This document shows positions 52,401 through 61,178 of a DNA stretch of 64,000 nt, in pieces. The stretch spans positions 85,316,685-85,380,684 of the forward strand of contig CM023453.1 of NCBI GenBank assembly GCA_013339765.2, read 5' to 3'. Origin of the DNA: Haemaphysalis longicornis (taxonomy: Eukaryota; Arthropoda; Arachnida; Ixodida; Ixodidae). Each line of letters starts with the position of its first letter. Position 1 is the first letter of the stretch. The position numbers and the translations under genes were made by a program. The notes under the pieces are model-generated. The model saw only the letters and a program-made list of their open reading frames with translations, did no database searches and was not told the origin of the DNA.

Positions 52401-55400
52401 GTTCCGGCTACTTAATTAGTCTGTGGCGACGACTGCGTCGGTACATCTCAAAGGGAGCCCCGGCGACGAAAACGAGAACGCATACCCTGCATTTCGGGTA
52501 TACCCCCGAATCCGTGCAGCCAGTGGCAGCGCTTGAGAAAACTTCGAGCGGCGCAAGCGTGCGATGCTCGGAGGGGTTGTAAGTCATTCGGAGGGGAAGC
52601 ATTAGACCCGTGCTTATGCACAATCTAAAGCTGCATTTTAGAAGCTTGTTCATAATCCAAATTCTAAAAAGTGTTTTTCAGAGTTTTTCTTAGCCCCCAC
52701 TACACCATTTTTTCCATCCTTGATGCCCTTTTGCATTGTACAAGAATGCCTCCCACGCATACAGATAAAAGTGTACGCGCAAAGGAACACAGGTTTCGGA
52801 GGTTGTGGAAGATATGTGTTGAAGCTAGACTAGAAAAATATTTTCGAAGTTAGTGGTTCATGGAGCACCGGTTATTTCATTGTTGTTTTATTTTTCTGGC
52901 TGCCTAAGGCATTTAGTACAACGCTGCCAGAGCCTTGATTCCTCAGCTTAAGCACATACTGCATAAAACTGATTCGTTCTGTCAGATTCACTGAATTCTT
53001 ATTTTTCACCCATTGTCTGCCTCTCCACATTGTGCAACAGTCCATTTTAAGGGCGAAGCCCCTTCAGGGCTGAGGCTGTTGGCGTCTCCTGTCGTCGTCG
53101 TCCTAATCTTCGCCTCATGTAAACATGGTACTAAAACACCGGAACACTCGTTTACGCCTCGGGCTAGAACGTAACGGTAATAAATACAAAAAAAAACAGC
53201 GGGACACTCGTTTCCGCCTCGCGCTGAAAGCTTCCTAACTCGTATTCGCCCAAATAAGAAGACAAAGCTTTAAAAAATTATCGGGGCACTTAATCTTTCT
53301 CGTATGGCGTGAGAATGTGGGAGCATCACTTCTCTCTGAGTTATGCCACCGAGTTATTGCGCTGACATCAGTGTCGCTAAGTTTTGTGCTGCTGAGTTAA
53401 GCGATGTTGCGGGCATGTCACGAAGCTGGCAGGGCTACAAACAGGCCATATTTCAACCTTTCCGTCATTACCATTTTTTCGCATGCATTTTTACTTCTTT
53501 TATCGGTTATTATGACTGAGATTAACGTTAGGTAACCTTATCGTTCAGCTTAATGACGCCGCAAGCAGCGTCAAACTGATGGCCCGTCAAGCTGCGGGGA
53601 CCGGTTTACGCCGTTAGACCTGAAAGCGGGACCTTAGGATTAACTTCGGCCATGCCACACTATAGCGTCACACCCACCCTCATCTGAGCCGCAGATATCT
53701 TCGCACCTTTTCTTGAAGCCACTGGACACCCCGTGCCCAATAAGGTTTATAACACATCATCATCCCTTTTCGTCTAGCCGTATCTCGCGTACCGGCCAAT
53801 CCAACCAACAAGGGCGTCAGGCCAACGCGTACGCGTGTCTGCAACCAATGGGGATATCAGGCAGTCACAAACCCACTTTCGGAGCCAATACATATCCGCC
53901 AATGCATATCCATATCAACGTCCGCAGCCAATGGGATGTTTGCACCCACGTTTCCAGCGTCACTTCGTGGCTACGCATACAGATCCGAGGACGGCGCTTT
54001 TTCTTTTTCGCCTGAGAATAGTGAGCCTGAAAAAGGCTCCCCCGCGTGCCATCCGACCCAGTAAACTTGCTTTCAAACAGTACTATTACGTTCGCGTTAC
54101 ACCTGATAGCGCGTGTTCTGTGCGCGAAGCAAAACTTGCAAGCGTTAAATTACAAGCGAACTCCAAAACTGCGATGTTGGAGTGTAAAAGGGGGACAAAT
54201 ACAATCATGGCATCGTTGTGCCAGCGCTGTAAAATAGAGTGACCGCAGTGAAGTTTGAGAGTGTAACCATGCATCATAATCACGCCCAATCTCTTTAATA
54301 AACACTTCATATTATTTGGGCGCATTAAGTTTTGTTTTAGCTGAGTCTGACAGCTGGCATTCAAAGAATTGTTAATTTACGCTGCCGAGTAAGATGAGAT
54401 CCACGGCAGCACAATTTGGAACCTCCGTGGCGGGAAAGCGTGGCCGAACTTGCTGTTGTAGGTATCGGACGATAGCGCGGCTGCAGAATGCGACGGTTGT
54501 AGCTCGTACCTTCGGTGCCAGAAACGTGTTACCCATATAGAACTTCTCTTTTGGCTGGCTGCCACTTTTACCCAGGAGTACACATCGGCTGCCAAGAAAC
54601 TGAAGACAGCGATTGGCCGCTTTGCTTGCAATAATGCTGGTTCAAGAGCTACCTTGGCTGTAGGTCGTAGCTGAAGACTGACGCAGCTGGTCTAAAAATC
54701 CAGCCGATTCCGTTGCCATGCCATTCCGGACAAAAAGCGCCTAATTCCATTCCTATTTCATTCCTCTAAGCGTTGCGACATCCCACTCCAATTACATTCC
54801 GGGGCCGCGAGAAACTGGAATGAATCCGGAACCATTCGAATTCCGGAGTGGTAACTCCGTAACATTGATACAGTGGCGTCGTCCAGGCTTGCGCGTCGGA
54901 TGAAGAGAGAGGGGCCGCTAGCTCTGCTGTTTCTCCAGCCCTGCACCGCTAGTGCAACCTGCACCAATTTTTTTTATGCATCTCTTGATGCACTTCTCAC
55001 TATTTTTGTGCGCGCCCTGTGTAGGTGCACTCACATAACAGAAATGTTAAGATGACTTCCCGGACGTCTGGAAAGGAGACTATACTGTGTTTAGGATAAG
55101 CACCAGCGAATTTCAGCTTCAGGAGATCGACAGTTGGACTAGATGGCAGTGGATCTTAAACATCTTGTGACTTGACACGGACACCAGAAAAGAAAAACTG
55201 ACAGACGACGGCGCAGCCATCTGTCGGGTTTCTTCACGTCGTGTTCGTGTCGAGTCTGCGCTACTTCAAGGTGTTGAAATCCAGCTTGAAGCGTAGGGGA
55301 GAAATGCGCATTTGTTCTGGTAGGAAAGCGATAAGCACTGAAGGACGTCGATAGTTCTACCCACTTTGTTTCCTTCGTATATGATCTTACTATTCTGCGG

Positions 55401-58400
55401 CAAAAGTAAAAGCAACCATAAAACAAGAACTAACCATGATCATAGGTGCATTTAGATAACAGGAGGGACCTTCAAAAAGCTTTCCCAAGCTGCGAACAGT
55501 TTGTGCATGATCATTGCCTTCGGCAATTCAGGCGTGTCCACGGCTTGGCAGTGGGTTTTAGGGCCCAAGGGAAGTGTAGCCAGAAGCACGTGTTCACACC
55601 CATTATTTAAAAGTGCCAAAGGAAAAAGCATATCAACGGAACTCCCGCAGAGTGACAGATCTGCACACTGTCGTGTTAAAACGGCGTCTCCATAAATGAA
55701 GTTGCCACATCTGAGGTACGAATTTAGTGTGCTGAGAGCAGGTTCCGCCGCTTCAAGGAACTGACTGGATTTTTCAGACACGTCATGCATCCGAGGAAAT
55801 GTTTGCCCCCGGCCACTTAGCTGTTTAGAGGATGAACAGGTATGTTTAGAGTTCAGAAATGTCAGCTCTATATCCAGCGTCTAAATTCAAAACAATGTCA
55901 GAGTTCCTACGCCAAGCGGAAGCAAGAGGGAAGTGAAAAAGATTTCATTAAAAATTTAGATCGAGTCTAATTGCAGCGCACAAGGCAGCAACCGAAGCTC
56001 CAACGTCAGCACAACGATGGTCGCCGAACTTGAAGCATGCATTTGACGCTTCAGACTCGCAAGAAAGCGATGTCGCCTGTGAAGACTGTGTGGCCCCTTG
56101 GGTGCCAAGTGCCCGTTAATAGCGTGTGAGGCCACAGAGATCATAACGTTCTCGTGTATTTAAGATTGCAGTGAAGACAGTTGTGTACCGGTTGCGAGTA
56201 CCACATTTCAAAGAGAGCGTGAGTTACCGAGCTGGCAAAGGAAATTCCTAGGTGCCAGCGGAAGAATAATTTACGTCTTGGATGATTCAATAGATTTCTA
56301 TATTTTCTCAAGTGCGCTGTCCCTTACCAAATGTGATCCTTTCTCTAATAATTTTTAGCTCAGCGGTCTTTAAAAGGCCAGGTTTGAAATCGTGTGGCTA
56401 GGTACCGACCAGTAGAATAAGCCTCCAATCAACCATTTTAGAGCCAGAGCTTTTAAATGAGATTCAGGAGCTGTGTACTAATCCCTGGTTAATTTCAAGA
56501 AAGCATGGTCACCTCCATTCCCTTTAATATTTTTTTAGTTGTACCGACCATTTCTCGCCTTACGTTGCCGTCAAGAAGTTTGCTACAGACCACTCACGTA
56601 TATCCCCGCAATACATGTACTGATACAAGGCCATATTTAGTGCTTTGTATCTTACAAAACTACAAAAATAGTGCAACATTTTTTTTTTCAAGCCTGTGAT
56701 AGCGAACAACTTTCGGCTTCAATTATTAAAGATTTGAAAAAAAACGAAGATGGTTTTTATATTGGTTTTCAAATTAGACCAGGATGCAGTACTGACCTGC
56801 AATTCAGTGTCATTTTTGATAATGAACCATTGTTTCTACATAAACAAAAGTTGGCGTGAAAATGGAAAAATTGGAGGAATAATACTAAAATGAACTCACT
56901 AGCTTGTCTAGATGCAGACAAACAGGGCCCAACATTTTAGAATCTTTTGGAATTGTGTCAAGTTTGTAATTCTTTATTTTACATAAAAATTTAAAAAAAT
57001 GAGTATGTTAGCTCATTTTACAGTGAGCAATGTCTCTGCAGAAAAATACCTTCGGAAATATCTAGAATAGTTTGTGTTTTGCAGCTGTAAATATTTCGAA
57101 TTTCACGCGACTCGTCCAACGCGCCCGCCACCCGAGCCGGGTTCAGGATTTTTTTTTTCTTTTTGTAGCGTGAGCTACACTGGCCGAGATTGAGCAGTTT
57201 CGCGTGGCTCCTGGAGAGCCGTGCTGCGCATGCGCGAGAAGCAGCGACGTCTAACGCGCACAGCTGGCGCGCCGGAGCCGCCGCGACTGGACTGGACTGG
57301 ACTGGACTGGGATTGGATTGGATTGGATTGGATTGGATTGGATTGGATTAAATTGGATTGGATTGGATTGGAAATCGTTTTAGCAGCAGTAAGCATGATA
57401 ATCAGCTAATCCTAGACAACCACGGAAATTAAGAATAACCAGCTGAACGTTAGCTGGTACAGCCGAGCTGCCACTGCTACTTTTTTTAGGCAGGCAAATT
57501 TTTTTCTGAAAACTAATTTTAGATATGTCTCCCCGTGTGCACAAGGAGCTATACCTATAATTTTCATTAAAATTAAAGATACCAAGCGGGACAAGCCTGG
57601 CCCATCTCTGGGGCCGGAGGGAGAAGGGTGAGGGGGGGGGGGGTGTGTTGGGTAAATGAAAGTCATGAGGGGTAGGGGGATTTGAACTTTAAGTGTAAGT
57701 ATAACAGGCGATGAAAGGAATTAGAGAAAGAACGGATATACGGGGAGGGGAGATATGGAAGGGGTGGACGGGGGAGGTGGCACGAAGGGCGAATGAAGAA
57801 GGAAAATGGGCGAGGATGGTTGGAGGATGAGGAAATTGGAAAAGATGGATGGAGGACGAGGGGAAGGAAAGTAGGGGAATACATGAGGGGGAGGGGAGGT
57901 GAAGAAGAATCTACACCTTTTTGAGAAGAATGCTTTTAGAAGACTGACTATTCTAGTTGCTCGCGTGTAATGGATGAGTAAAGCGCATGCCTATTTGCGT
58001 TCGTGCTGCACCCAGCCAGGGGCACTATCTTTAGATAGGACCTTTACCTAAGCTATAAATCTATAGAGAATCGTACAACCACCAAGTTGATTTCAGAAAA
58101 TGTCCCAAAAGTATTAGCTATTTACCAATGAAATTCTACTGGTTATAAACGGTGTGTTTGACACCTGTTTACGCACTCCAATGACTACCTTTACCAGGTA
58201 TACGCACGTCTACAGGTACGCGCGCATTAGTGCGCACATATATACGACGCGAAATCAGTTGCTCCACAACTGAATACCAACCTACGGCGGCTGGTGCAAA
58301 TATAAGTACTCGAGGTATGAAACAGTTTCTTCTCGCCCTTCGCGCACTCATCCCGCAGCGCAAGTCCGGGATGCTGCGAACAATAACGAGTTTTACTTCG

Positions 58401-58756
58401 AAAAAAAAAACAAGCAAACCTCCTGCCCATCTCTCAGCGAAGCAAAATAAATCCACGCGTCGAGTGGTCACCTTCCTGAGGAGCGCCGAGGAGGGTTGCC
58501 AGACTCGCACGTTCTTCTCCAGGAGGCGCTCCGTGGTTCGTGTCCGCGCAGGCCTCTGGCGCGCCTGGCTGGCCACCACTTCCACCGAGCAGTCGGCGAA
58601 GCTGCGCGCCAGCGGCGCCCGGTGAGGAGGGCGGGAAGACGGGCCTGGGGACGGGGCTGGCGAAGGGGCCAGCGGCGGGGGGGCCGCCGCCGCAGCAGCA
58701 GGGGCCACGTCTTTCCTGCTGGGGTCCCGTTCCGCGCTCAGGGACGTCCCTGACAT
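33991..58756 (-). CDS. Membrane-anchored chitinase-like (GH18) protein, catalytic residues lost; six exons
   Basis: Joining 58756-58472, 47615-47328, 46671-46611, 45231-44918, 37463-37199 and 34418-33991 gives one open frame of about 546 residues; every intron is GT-AG and every phase agrees. Residues 1-95 are a Pro/Ala/Arg-rich tail. Residues 98-117 are one hydrophobic segment preceded by RK, as expected for a type II signal anchor. A GH18 barrel follows from about residue 145: strand-1 YCFF with Cys146 and Cys171, strand-3-like LVIWAAVGG (215-223), strand-4 DGLVLHWLYP (258-267), VDVIFVATH (318-326), SFTL, GPGKPGLFTKQAG, GDQWVGFEDD and WDICMDDFRGTFG near the end. In active GH18 enzymes strand 4 reads DGxDxDWEYP; here those positions are V261, H263 and L265, and the MxYD motif is also absent. 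The fold assignment is firm. A non-enzymatic role (carbohydrate binding or signalling, as in imaginal disc growth factors) is inference. No AATAAA was seen shortly after the stop. Confidence 0.85.
35197..35259 (+). repeat. Three 21-bp units, each with a TGACGCAA site
   Basis: Units start at 35197, 35218 and 35239 with CCGCGGCTATGACGCAAC. TGACGCAA is close to CRE/ATF and C/EBP half sites, so the array could act as a regulatory cluster within the GH18-like intron. A (TCCAA)n repeat follows directly. Confidence 0.8.
35259..35348 (+). repeat. Imperfect (TCCAA)n array
   Basis: About 15 TCCAA-type units, with variants such as TCCACT, TCCAAG and TTGAATCC. The same unit ends the I-group element at 26190-26211, so this may be the tail of a lost element copy. 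Confidence 0.85.
37199..37463 (-). CDS. Exon 5 of the GH18-like gene
   Basis: The acceptor TTTCGCAG precedes CTG GTG GAC; the donor is GGCT|GTGAGA. 265 nt, phase 0 in and phase 1 out. It encodes VDVIFVATHRTMEPSTFPVT (position of the GH18 VDxxNxMTYD strand, here without the Tyr-Asp) and VVFSVTLAGASFTLKNPSAS (position of the GLPxYGRSFTL strand, here without the Tyr-Gly-Arg). Both substitutions remove substrate-contact residues and support loss of hydrolysis. Confidence 0.85.
38784..38849 (+). repeat. Two 33-bp tandem units
   Basis: Units 38784-38816 and 38817-38849 read TTCTSAGATGCGGGATTCGG and continue CCGCGCCGCAGCG; they differ at one base. Confidence 0.9.
40440..41747. mobile_element. Outer inverted-repeat element split by a MITE
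   Basis: The left end CCGTATTTTCGCGCGTATAA..CCCGC (40440-40464) is matched in inverse orientation by GCGGGTTATACGCG..AAATATGG (41723-41747), 22 of 25 bases the same. The inner part, minus the MITE, is about 390 bp and has no coding frame. The superfamily is not clear. Confidence 0.6.
40544..41460. mobile_element. MITE with long inverted repeats and TA target duplication
   Basis: Ends CAGGGTGTCCCAACTATC at 40544 and GATAGCTGGGACACCCTG at 41460, flanked by TA on both sides. The arms (40544-40870 and 41145-41460) match each other over more than 300 bp. The centre (about 275 bp) carries no transposase. TA duplication and terminal CAGGG fit a Tc1/mariner-type non-autonomous element. It lies inside the outer element, so it is the younger of the two. 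Confidence 0.85.
41857..42768. mobile_element. pogo/Tigger-like MITE
   Basis: Left end CAGTAAACTCCCGTTACGAC and right end (inverse) CAGTGAACTCCTGTTAAGAC, flanked by TA at 41855-41856 and 42769-42770. The following GACGAA blocks repeat inside the left end. About 912 bp; no transposase frame seen, so non-autonomous or gutted. Confidence 0.75.
43500..44400 (-). mobile_element. I-group non-LTR fragment (RNase H end and 3' ORF)
   Basis: On the minus strand, degraded RNase H is visible (WIPGHAGIPGNE at about 44160-44215, with SDRLADSMQ upstream), then an open 185-codon frame (44091-43534) with LHYETIRETLRTLP, LTTRQLLILRRIHLNTFLTP and the zinc-like CPNCPEPY. The frame is the C-terminal part of ORF2; the RT part is absent. 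Confidence 0.75.
44764..44880 (+). repeat. (ATTC)n/(GTTC)n microsatellite
   Basis: About 20 ATTC units followed by eight GTTC-type units. It ends 37 bp before exon 4's donor, inside intron 4. Confidence 0.98.
44918..45231 (-). CDS. Exon 4 of the GH18-like gene: degenerate catalytic strand
   Basis: The acceptor GTCGCAG and the donor AAC|GTGCGT bound 314 nt (phase 1 in, phase 0 out). It encodes DVSLVIWAAVGG (the strand-3 GGxS-like region), SENAARWLQQYGFDGLVLHWLYP (strand 4) and GFDVMDVSN. Strand 4 aligns without gaps to the GH18 catalytic signature, with the second Asp, the third Asp and the acid/base Glu replaced by Val, His and Leu. The DNA is very GC-rich, unlike the AT-rich introns on either side, and a long tetranucleotide repeat starts 38 bp past the donor. 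Confidence 0.9.
45232..46610 (-). other. Intron 3 of the GH18-like gene
   Basis: 1.4 kb, holds the three-unit 150-bp repeat and an AATAAA/(CCT)n element end (45844-45870). Confidence 0.75.
45430..45860 (+). repeat. Three diverged tandem units of about 150 bp
   Basis: Shared blocks recur at 45444, 45594 and 45750 (GACCAATTATCTCC-like), then ATTACRRCGATT, GAAACTTTTGCGAAATCTGC-like and TGCATTATTGTGGAAAT. Spacing is 150 and 156 bp. The units are well diverged, so the array is old. A TAAATAAAG then CCTCCTCCTCC follows at 45844, as in retroelement ends. Confidence 0.8.
46611..46671 (-). CDS. Exon 3 of the GH18-like gene (61 nt)
   Basis: The acceptor TGTTTTCAG is followed by codons for DPKFDIQQEGIRKFTRLRNK and the donor AAAG|GTGAGG. 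It enters in phase 0 and leaves in phase 1, which completes an Asp codon with the first two bases of exon 4. It corresponds to the helix after strand 2 of the GH18 barrel. It is too short to show as an open frame of its own and was found by following phases between exons 2 and 4. Confidence 0.85.
46672..47327 (-). other. Intron 2 of the GH18-like gene
   Basis: 656 bp with GTACAC donor and TTTTCAG acceptor. No element recognised in it. Confidence 0.8.
47328..47615 (-). CDS. Exon 2 of the GH18-like gene: transmembrane segment and first barrel strand
   Basis: The acceptor TGTGCAG precedes GAG; the donor is AAG|GTACAC. It has 96 codons, phase 0 at both ends. It opens with the hydrophobic stretch LNIMFITAAVFTVTGAVVAV, then a short acidic stalk, then KRLYCFFNHTAHRR and HVELCDDLVYCYLGI, which match the conserved start of GH18 domains, including the two cysteines. 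An internal ATG at the fifth codon after the acceptor could in principle start a shorter protein lacking exon 1. Confidence 0.85.
48050..48235 (-). repeat. Dispersed repeat, copy 1
   Basis: Shares with 53045-53250, in inverse orientation, the blocks GTGTCCCGGTGTTTTAGTACCA, GACAGGAGACGCC and GGGGCTTCGCCC/GGTGCTTCGCCTC at its end. A partial third copy ends at 61015 (GAGATGCTCCGCATCTAAA). No coding content. Confidence 0.65.
48760..49760 (+). repeat. 1-kb dispersed repeat with an exon-like segment, copy A
   Basis: Collinear with 61179-62165 over its whole length, with small indels; both start CATTTTAAAGC and end CACCTTCACAGC. Inside are a GC-rich promoter-like part (48830-49060), an AT-rich part, then an ATG-led segment with a splice donor. 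It lies antisense in intron 1 of the GH18-like gene. Confidence 0.9.
49487..49639 (+). CDS. First-exon-like open segment in repeat copy A
   Basis: From ATG at 49487 the frame runs 51 codons (MARFHCLTLRNRLLRF...) to CCAG|GTAACG. Arg-rich, Ala-rich, with no acidic residue in the first 30, as in mitochondrial targeting signals. The reading frame after the first third differs from copy B because of indels, so at most one copy keeps an ancestral frame. Expression is not shown. Confidence 0.3.
52190..52365 (+). repeat. Inverted repeat family, copy 1
   Basis: Contains GTTGCGGAGTTACCAGGCCG, CTCCGGATTCATT, AACGCTTGGAGGAATG and GCCCGGAATGGAATT. Inverse partner at 54705-54880. Confidence 0.65.
53045..53250 (+). 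repeat. Dispersed repeat, copy 2 (inverse of copy 1)
   Basis: Inverse of the 48050-48235 sequence, with two internal blocks (CACTCGTTTACGCCTCG and CACTCGTTTCCGCCTCG), a small internal duplication. Confidence 0.65.
54705..54880 (-). repeat. Inverted repeat family, copy 2
   Basis: Inverse of 52190-52365 with the same order of blocks (GTTACGGAGTTACC, CCGGATTCATT, AACGCTTAGAGGAATG, GTCCGGAATGGCATG). The 2.3 kb between the two is not recognisable as one element. Confidence 0.65.
57286..57371 (+). repeat. (GGACT)n/(GGATT)n array
   Basis: About five GGACT and twelve GGATT units. On the minus strand it reads (TCCAA)n, the tail unit of the I-group element at 26190. Confidence 0.95.
58472..58756 (-). 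CDS. Exon 1 of the GH18-like gene: start codon and cytoplasmic Pro/Ala-rich tail
   Basis: The ATG at 58756 sits in a good context (GCCATG). The 95 codons contain an Ala run, a Pro-rich stretch and many Arg residues, and end in SSALLRK at a strong donor (AAG|GTGACC, GT at 58471-58470) in phase 0, the phase needed by exon 2. The last residues (LLRK) bring positive charge right up to the membrane segment that opens exon 2, which fits a cytoplasmic N-terminus. It is linked to exon 2 only by phase, strand and charge logic across a 10.9-kb intron, so it is less certain than exons 2-6. Confidence 0.65.
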
Positions 58757-59095
58757 GGCGTTCGCTTCACTGGTGCTTCTTCTTCTCTGCTTCTTCTTCG
58801 TCCACTACAATCTTACGTTCGTGCGCGCAGACCACCGAGTGCAGAGCCCCACATGATGATGATTTTGATGGTTATTATTGTTACTATTATTATGTAATGG
58901 CATCACCATCTGCATTCAGCCCTCCTATCATCATCTTGCGCGCACGTAACCATCATCATCAGTGGTGCCTGAGCTGCTGCGTGAACAGGGCCACGTGACA
59001 TCAGCGAACAACCACGGTTCCTGCGCTGCTCGGCCGCAACCTACGGGAGCTGCTCAGTTCACGGGCTCATGTTTCTGTTGAATCTCATCTGTAAA
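58757..59095 (-). promoter_or_regulatory. Presumed promoter and 5' UTR of the GH18-like gene
   Basis: The 5' leader on the minus strand is rich in GAA/GAAG repeats just before the ATG. I see no TATA box at a convincing distance. The proximal 100 bp is moderately CpG-rich and the sequence turns AT-rich and repeat-like (CAT/ATT runs) around 58850-58950. The SINE at 59113 marks the outer limit. Placement is by position only. Confidence 0.3.
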
Positions 59096-59112
59096 TAAAT
59101 GTGAACCCTGAT

Positions 59113-59352
59113 TGATTTGATTGATTGTAGGTTTTTAACGCGCGGACGCAACGCAGCCGATGAGGCGCGCCGTAGTGAAGGGCTCCGGATTAATTTTGAC
59201 CACCTGGGGATCTTTAACGTGCGCCGACATATCGTACACGCGTGCGTTTTTAGTTTTCGCCTCCATCAGAAAAGCGGCGGCCGCCGCGGCCGGGAATCGA
59301 ACCCGCGTCCTTGTGTTCAGCAGCACAACGCCTTCTGAGCCACCGCGGCGGG
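59113..59352 (-). mobile_element. tRNA-derived SINE (Ruka-like) with perfect 17-bp target duplication
   Basis: Same family and orientation as 20644, nearly complete (B box intact). Flanked by identical TAAATGTGAACCCTGAT at 59096-59112 and 59353-59369. Perfect flanks suggest a fairly recent insertion. Confidence 0.95.
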
Positions 59353-59397
59353 TAAATGTGAACCCTGATCTACGACCACATCAGAATCTACATTAAA

Positions 59398-59760
59398 TTT
59401 GTAGGAAGGAGCCGTAGACTCGGTGGAATGATGTGGCTCCCTACGTTTATTGTCGAGGCGTGAAGCCCGGCAGTAACTGGGGAGCAGCGATGACATGCGA
59501 CTGCCCAGGCGCGCAGTCGTGTTCCATCTCTGATGTCGCGTGGCACTGCCACTCCACGCCAGATGAGAGGTGGAGCACACCTGTGCGCCTCTCTGTGTGG
59601 GCATGTGATCACACAGAGATCACTCTGCACCTATGTGGGCATGTGATCAATGCTCGTAATAAAAGTTGTCCTCTCTCTCTCATCGCCACTCCTCAGTTCA
59701 TGCCGGGCCTTATGCATCGACAATAAGCCACATCACCCACCGAGTCCACGGATCCTACAA
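59398..59760. mobile_element. Small foldback element or MITE
   Basis: The first ~95 bp (GTAGGA, GACTCGGTGG, TGATGTGGCT, TTATTGTCGA, AGCCCGGCA..) recur inversely at 59670-59760 with gaps. Both outer ends read TTGTAGGA. No coding content. A 19-bp motif (ATGTGGGCATGTGATCA) is repeated in the centre. Confidence 0.6.
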
Positions 59761-60787
59761 TTACTATCTGCTCTCCTTTCTAAGTTCCCGTTGACAGCAC
59801 CTTTGAAAAACACAACAACATAGAACCTTTTCGTACTTTTAGTGTCTGTTACAGCCACTGTCCCTTGTTCTGGCCACAGAGCACGTGTAACTTGTATAAT
59901 TCAGATGCCGGTATTAACAACAGCGCACTCTGTTTTGTTCCCACATTGGCAGGGTAGCATCGCACCCGTAATTGTTTTCCCCGAAAAGCTGCTTTGTCAT
60001 GTTTATTCCAGTGTTCCCGAACTCTGCACGGATCACTGCAAGTGGTACACCCAGCGAGCCACACTCACTCACATGATTTGGACTTGTGATGCTCATCCAC
60101 CACCTCTACGAGCTCACTCACGCATTACTGAAGTGCGGAACAGTGGGACACCTTTCTGCTTAGCTCCGACCCCGAAAGACAGACCAAGGGCGTCCGACTG
60201 CCGAAGATGCCGCGTGCCCAAGGACTGCGGGCCGCCGGAGAAATCCAGGAACACCCCCTTTCCCTCCTTTCTTTCACCAGCTTTTGGGCAAAAGTATTTT
60301 TAACAGCGGAGCTGTTTAGCAAATCGTTCGAGTTTCATTCCGCCGTTAAAAATACGAAGAAACTGCCTATAGCACTCGTGCGTGCGGGCCTCGCGGCGAC
60401 CGCCCAGCGTCCCCTGCGCACGTTTGTCAAGCCAAGCATACCCACTTTGGGAGATTGGCCAAGATTGACCAAAAAAAAAAACCTCCAGCGTTTGCCGTTA
60501 TCGTGGCAACACTTGCTCGGAACGAGAAAGACACGTCTCAGCGTAAGCCCTTCCTGGGAGATGTCCCATGATTATCACTTGCATGAAAAAAAATAACACC
60601 ATCTTCCCGTATGGGAACCCTGAGTAGTATGAGAAGCAGCCATGGGGTCGACTGAAGTTCCCATTAGTTTTCAGTCCGTCGTTTCCGTTGACGTTCAGCT
60701 TCACGTGCCTTCGTGTATCAGTAGCTTCTTGACGTAGTTTGAATGAGTGAAGGACATAAGGCGCGTTCGTAGCACATGCTCCGGTCT

Positions 60788-60870
60788 CGGTTTGTAGCGC
60801 AGTGTGAAGAGCGCCACGTATGTCCCGTTGCGGCCAGAGAGTCGTAGGATCGAAACCGGGCGCCGCCTAA
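60788..60870 (+). mobile_element. tRNA-derived SINE head of another type
   Basis: TTTGTAGCGCAGTGTGAAGAGC resembles an A-box region and GGATCGAAACC a B box, about 50 bp apart as in tRNA heads. It is on the opposite strand from the Ruka-like copies and unlike them in sequence. Arms do not fold perfectly, so not a functional tRNA. Confidence 0.45.
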
Positions 60871-60897
60871 CTATTTCTTTTTATAGTGGACTGCGCT

Positions 60898-60943
60898 GAC
60901 GTCAGCCCAAACTCTGACGGGGCTGAAGAGACGCGCATGCGCA
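60898..60943 (+). promoter_or_regulatory. CRE and NRF1-type sites upstream of repeat copy B
   Basis: A perfect palindromic CRE, TGACGTCA, lies at 60898-60905 and an NRF1-type GCGCATGCGC at 60934-60943. Both are common in CpG-rich promoters. They precede the 1-kb repeat copy with the exon-like segment. Confidence 0.4.
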
Positions 60944-61178
60944 GTAGAGTGCGGACGGCGGACGACAAGGGAGGGAGGGACACAGCCCCGAGCATGAGAT
61001 GCTCCGCATCTAAAATGAAAAACAGCTCCCACTTACAGCAACAATGATGAAGTAAAGGTCGTTTCGGCAGCGAAGAAGCAAATCGGCTGTAATCGTGGAC
61101 TTAAGTCATCGTGATGGTCGAGAAGGTTGCGTACAGCGTCGCTACCTTCCAGTCTCACGCGTTAGTGTGAGCTTCCTT

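Larger units (their letters stand above)
47616..58471 (-). other. Intron 1 of the GH18-like gene
   Basis: 10.9 kb. It contains one copy of the 1-kb repeat (48760-49760), two inverted repeat families (48050/53045 and 52190/54705) and a (TTGGA)n array (57286). The stretches 49770-52180 and 54900-57270 hold no feature I could identify, apart from poly-C (50049-50062) and poly-G (50862-50879) runs. Confidence 0.6.

Noticed and set aside
57286..57371. (GGATT)n as a telomere-like repeat
   Set aside because: The arthropod telomere unit is TTAGG; this unit is GGATT/TTGGA and matches the tail of a retroelement in this window.
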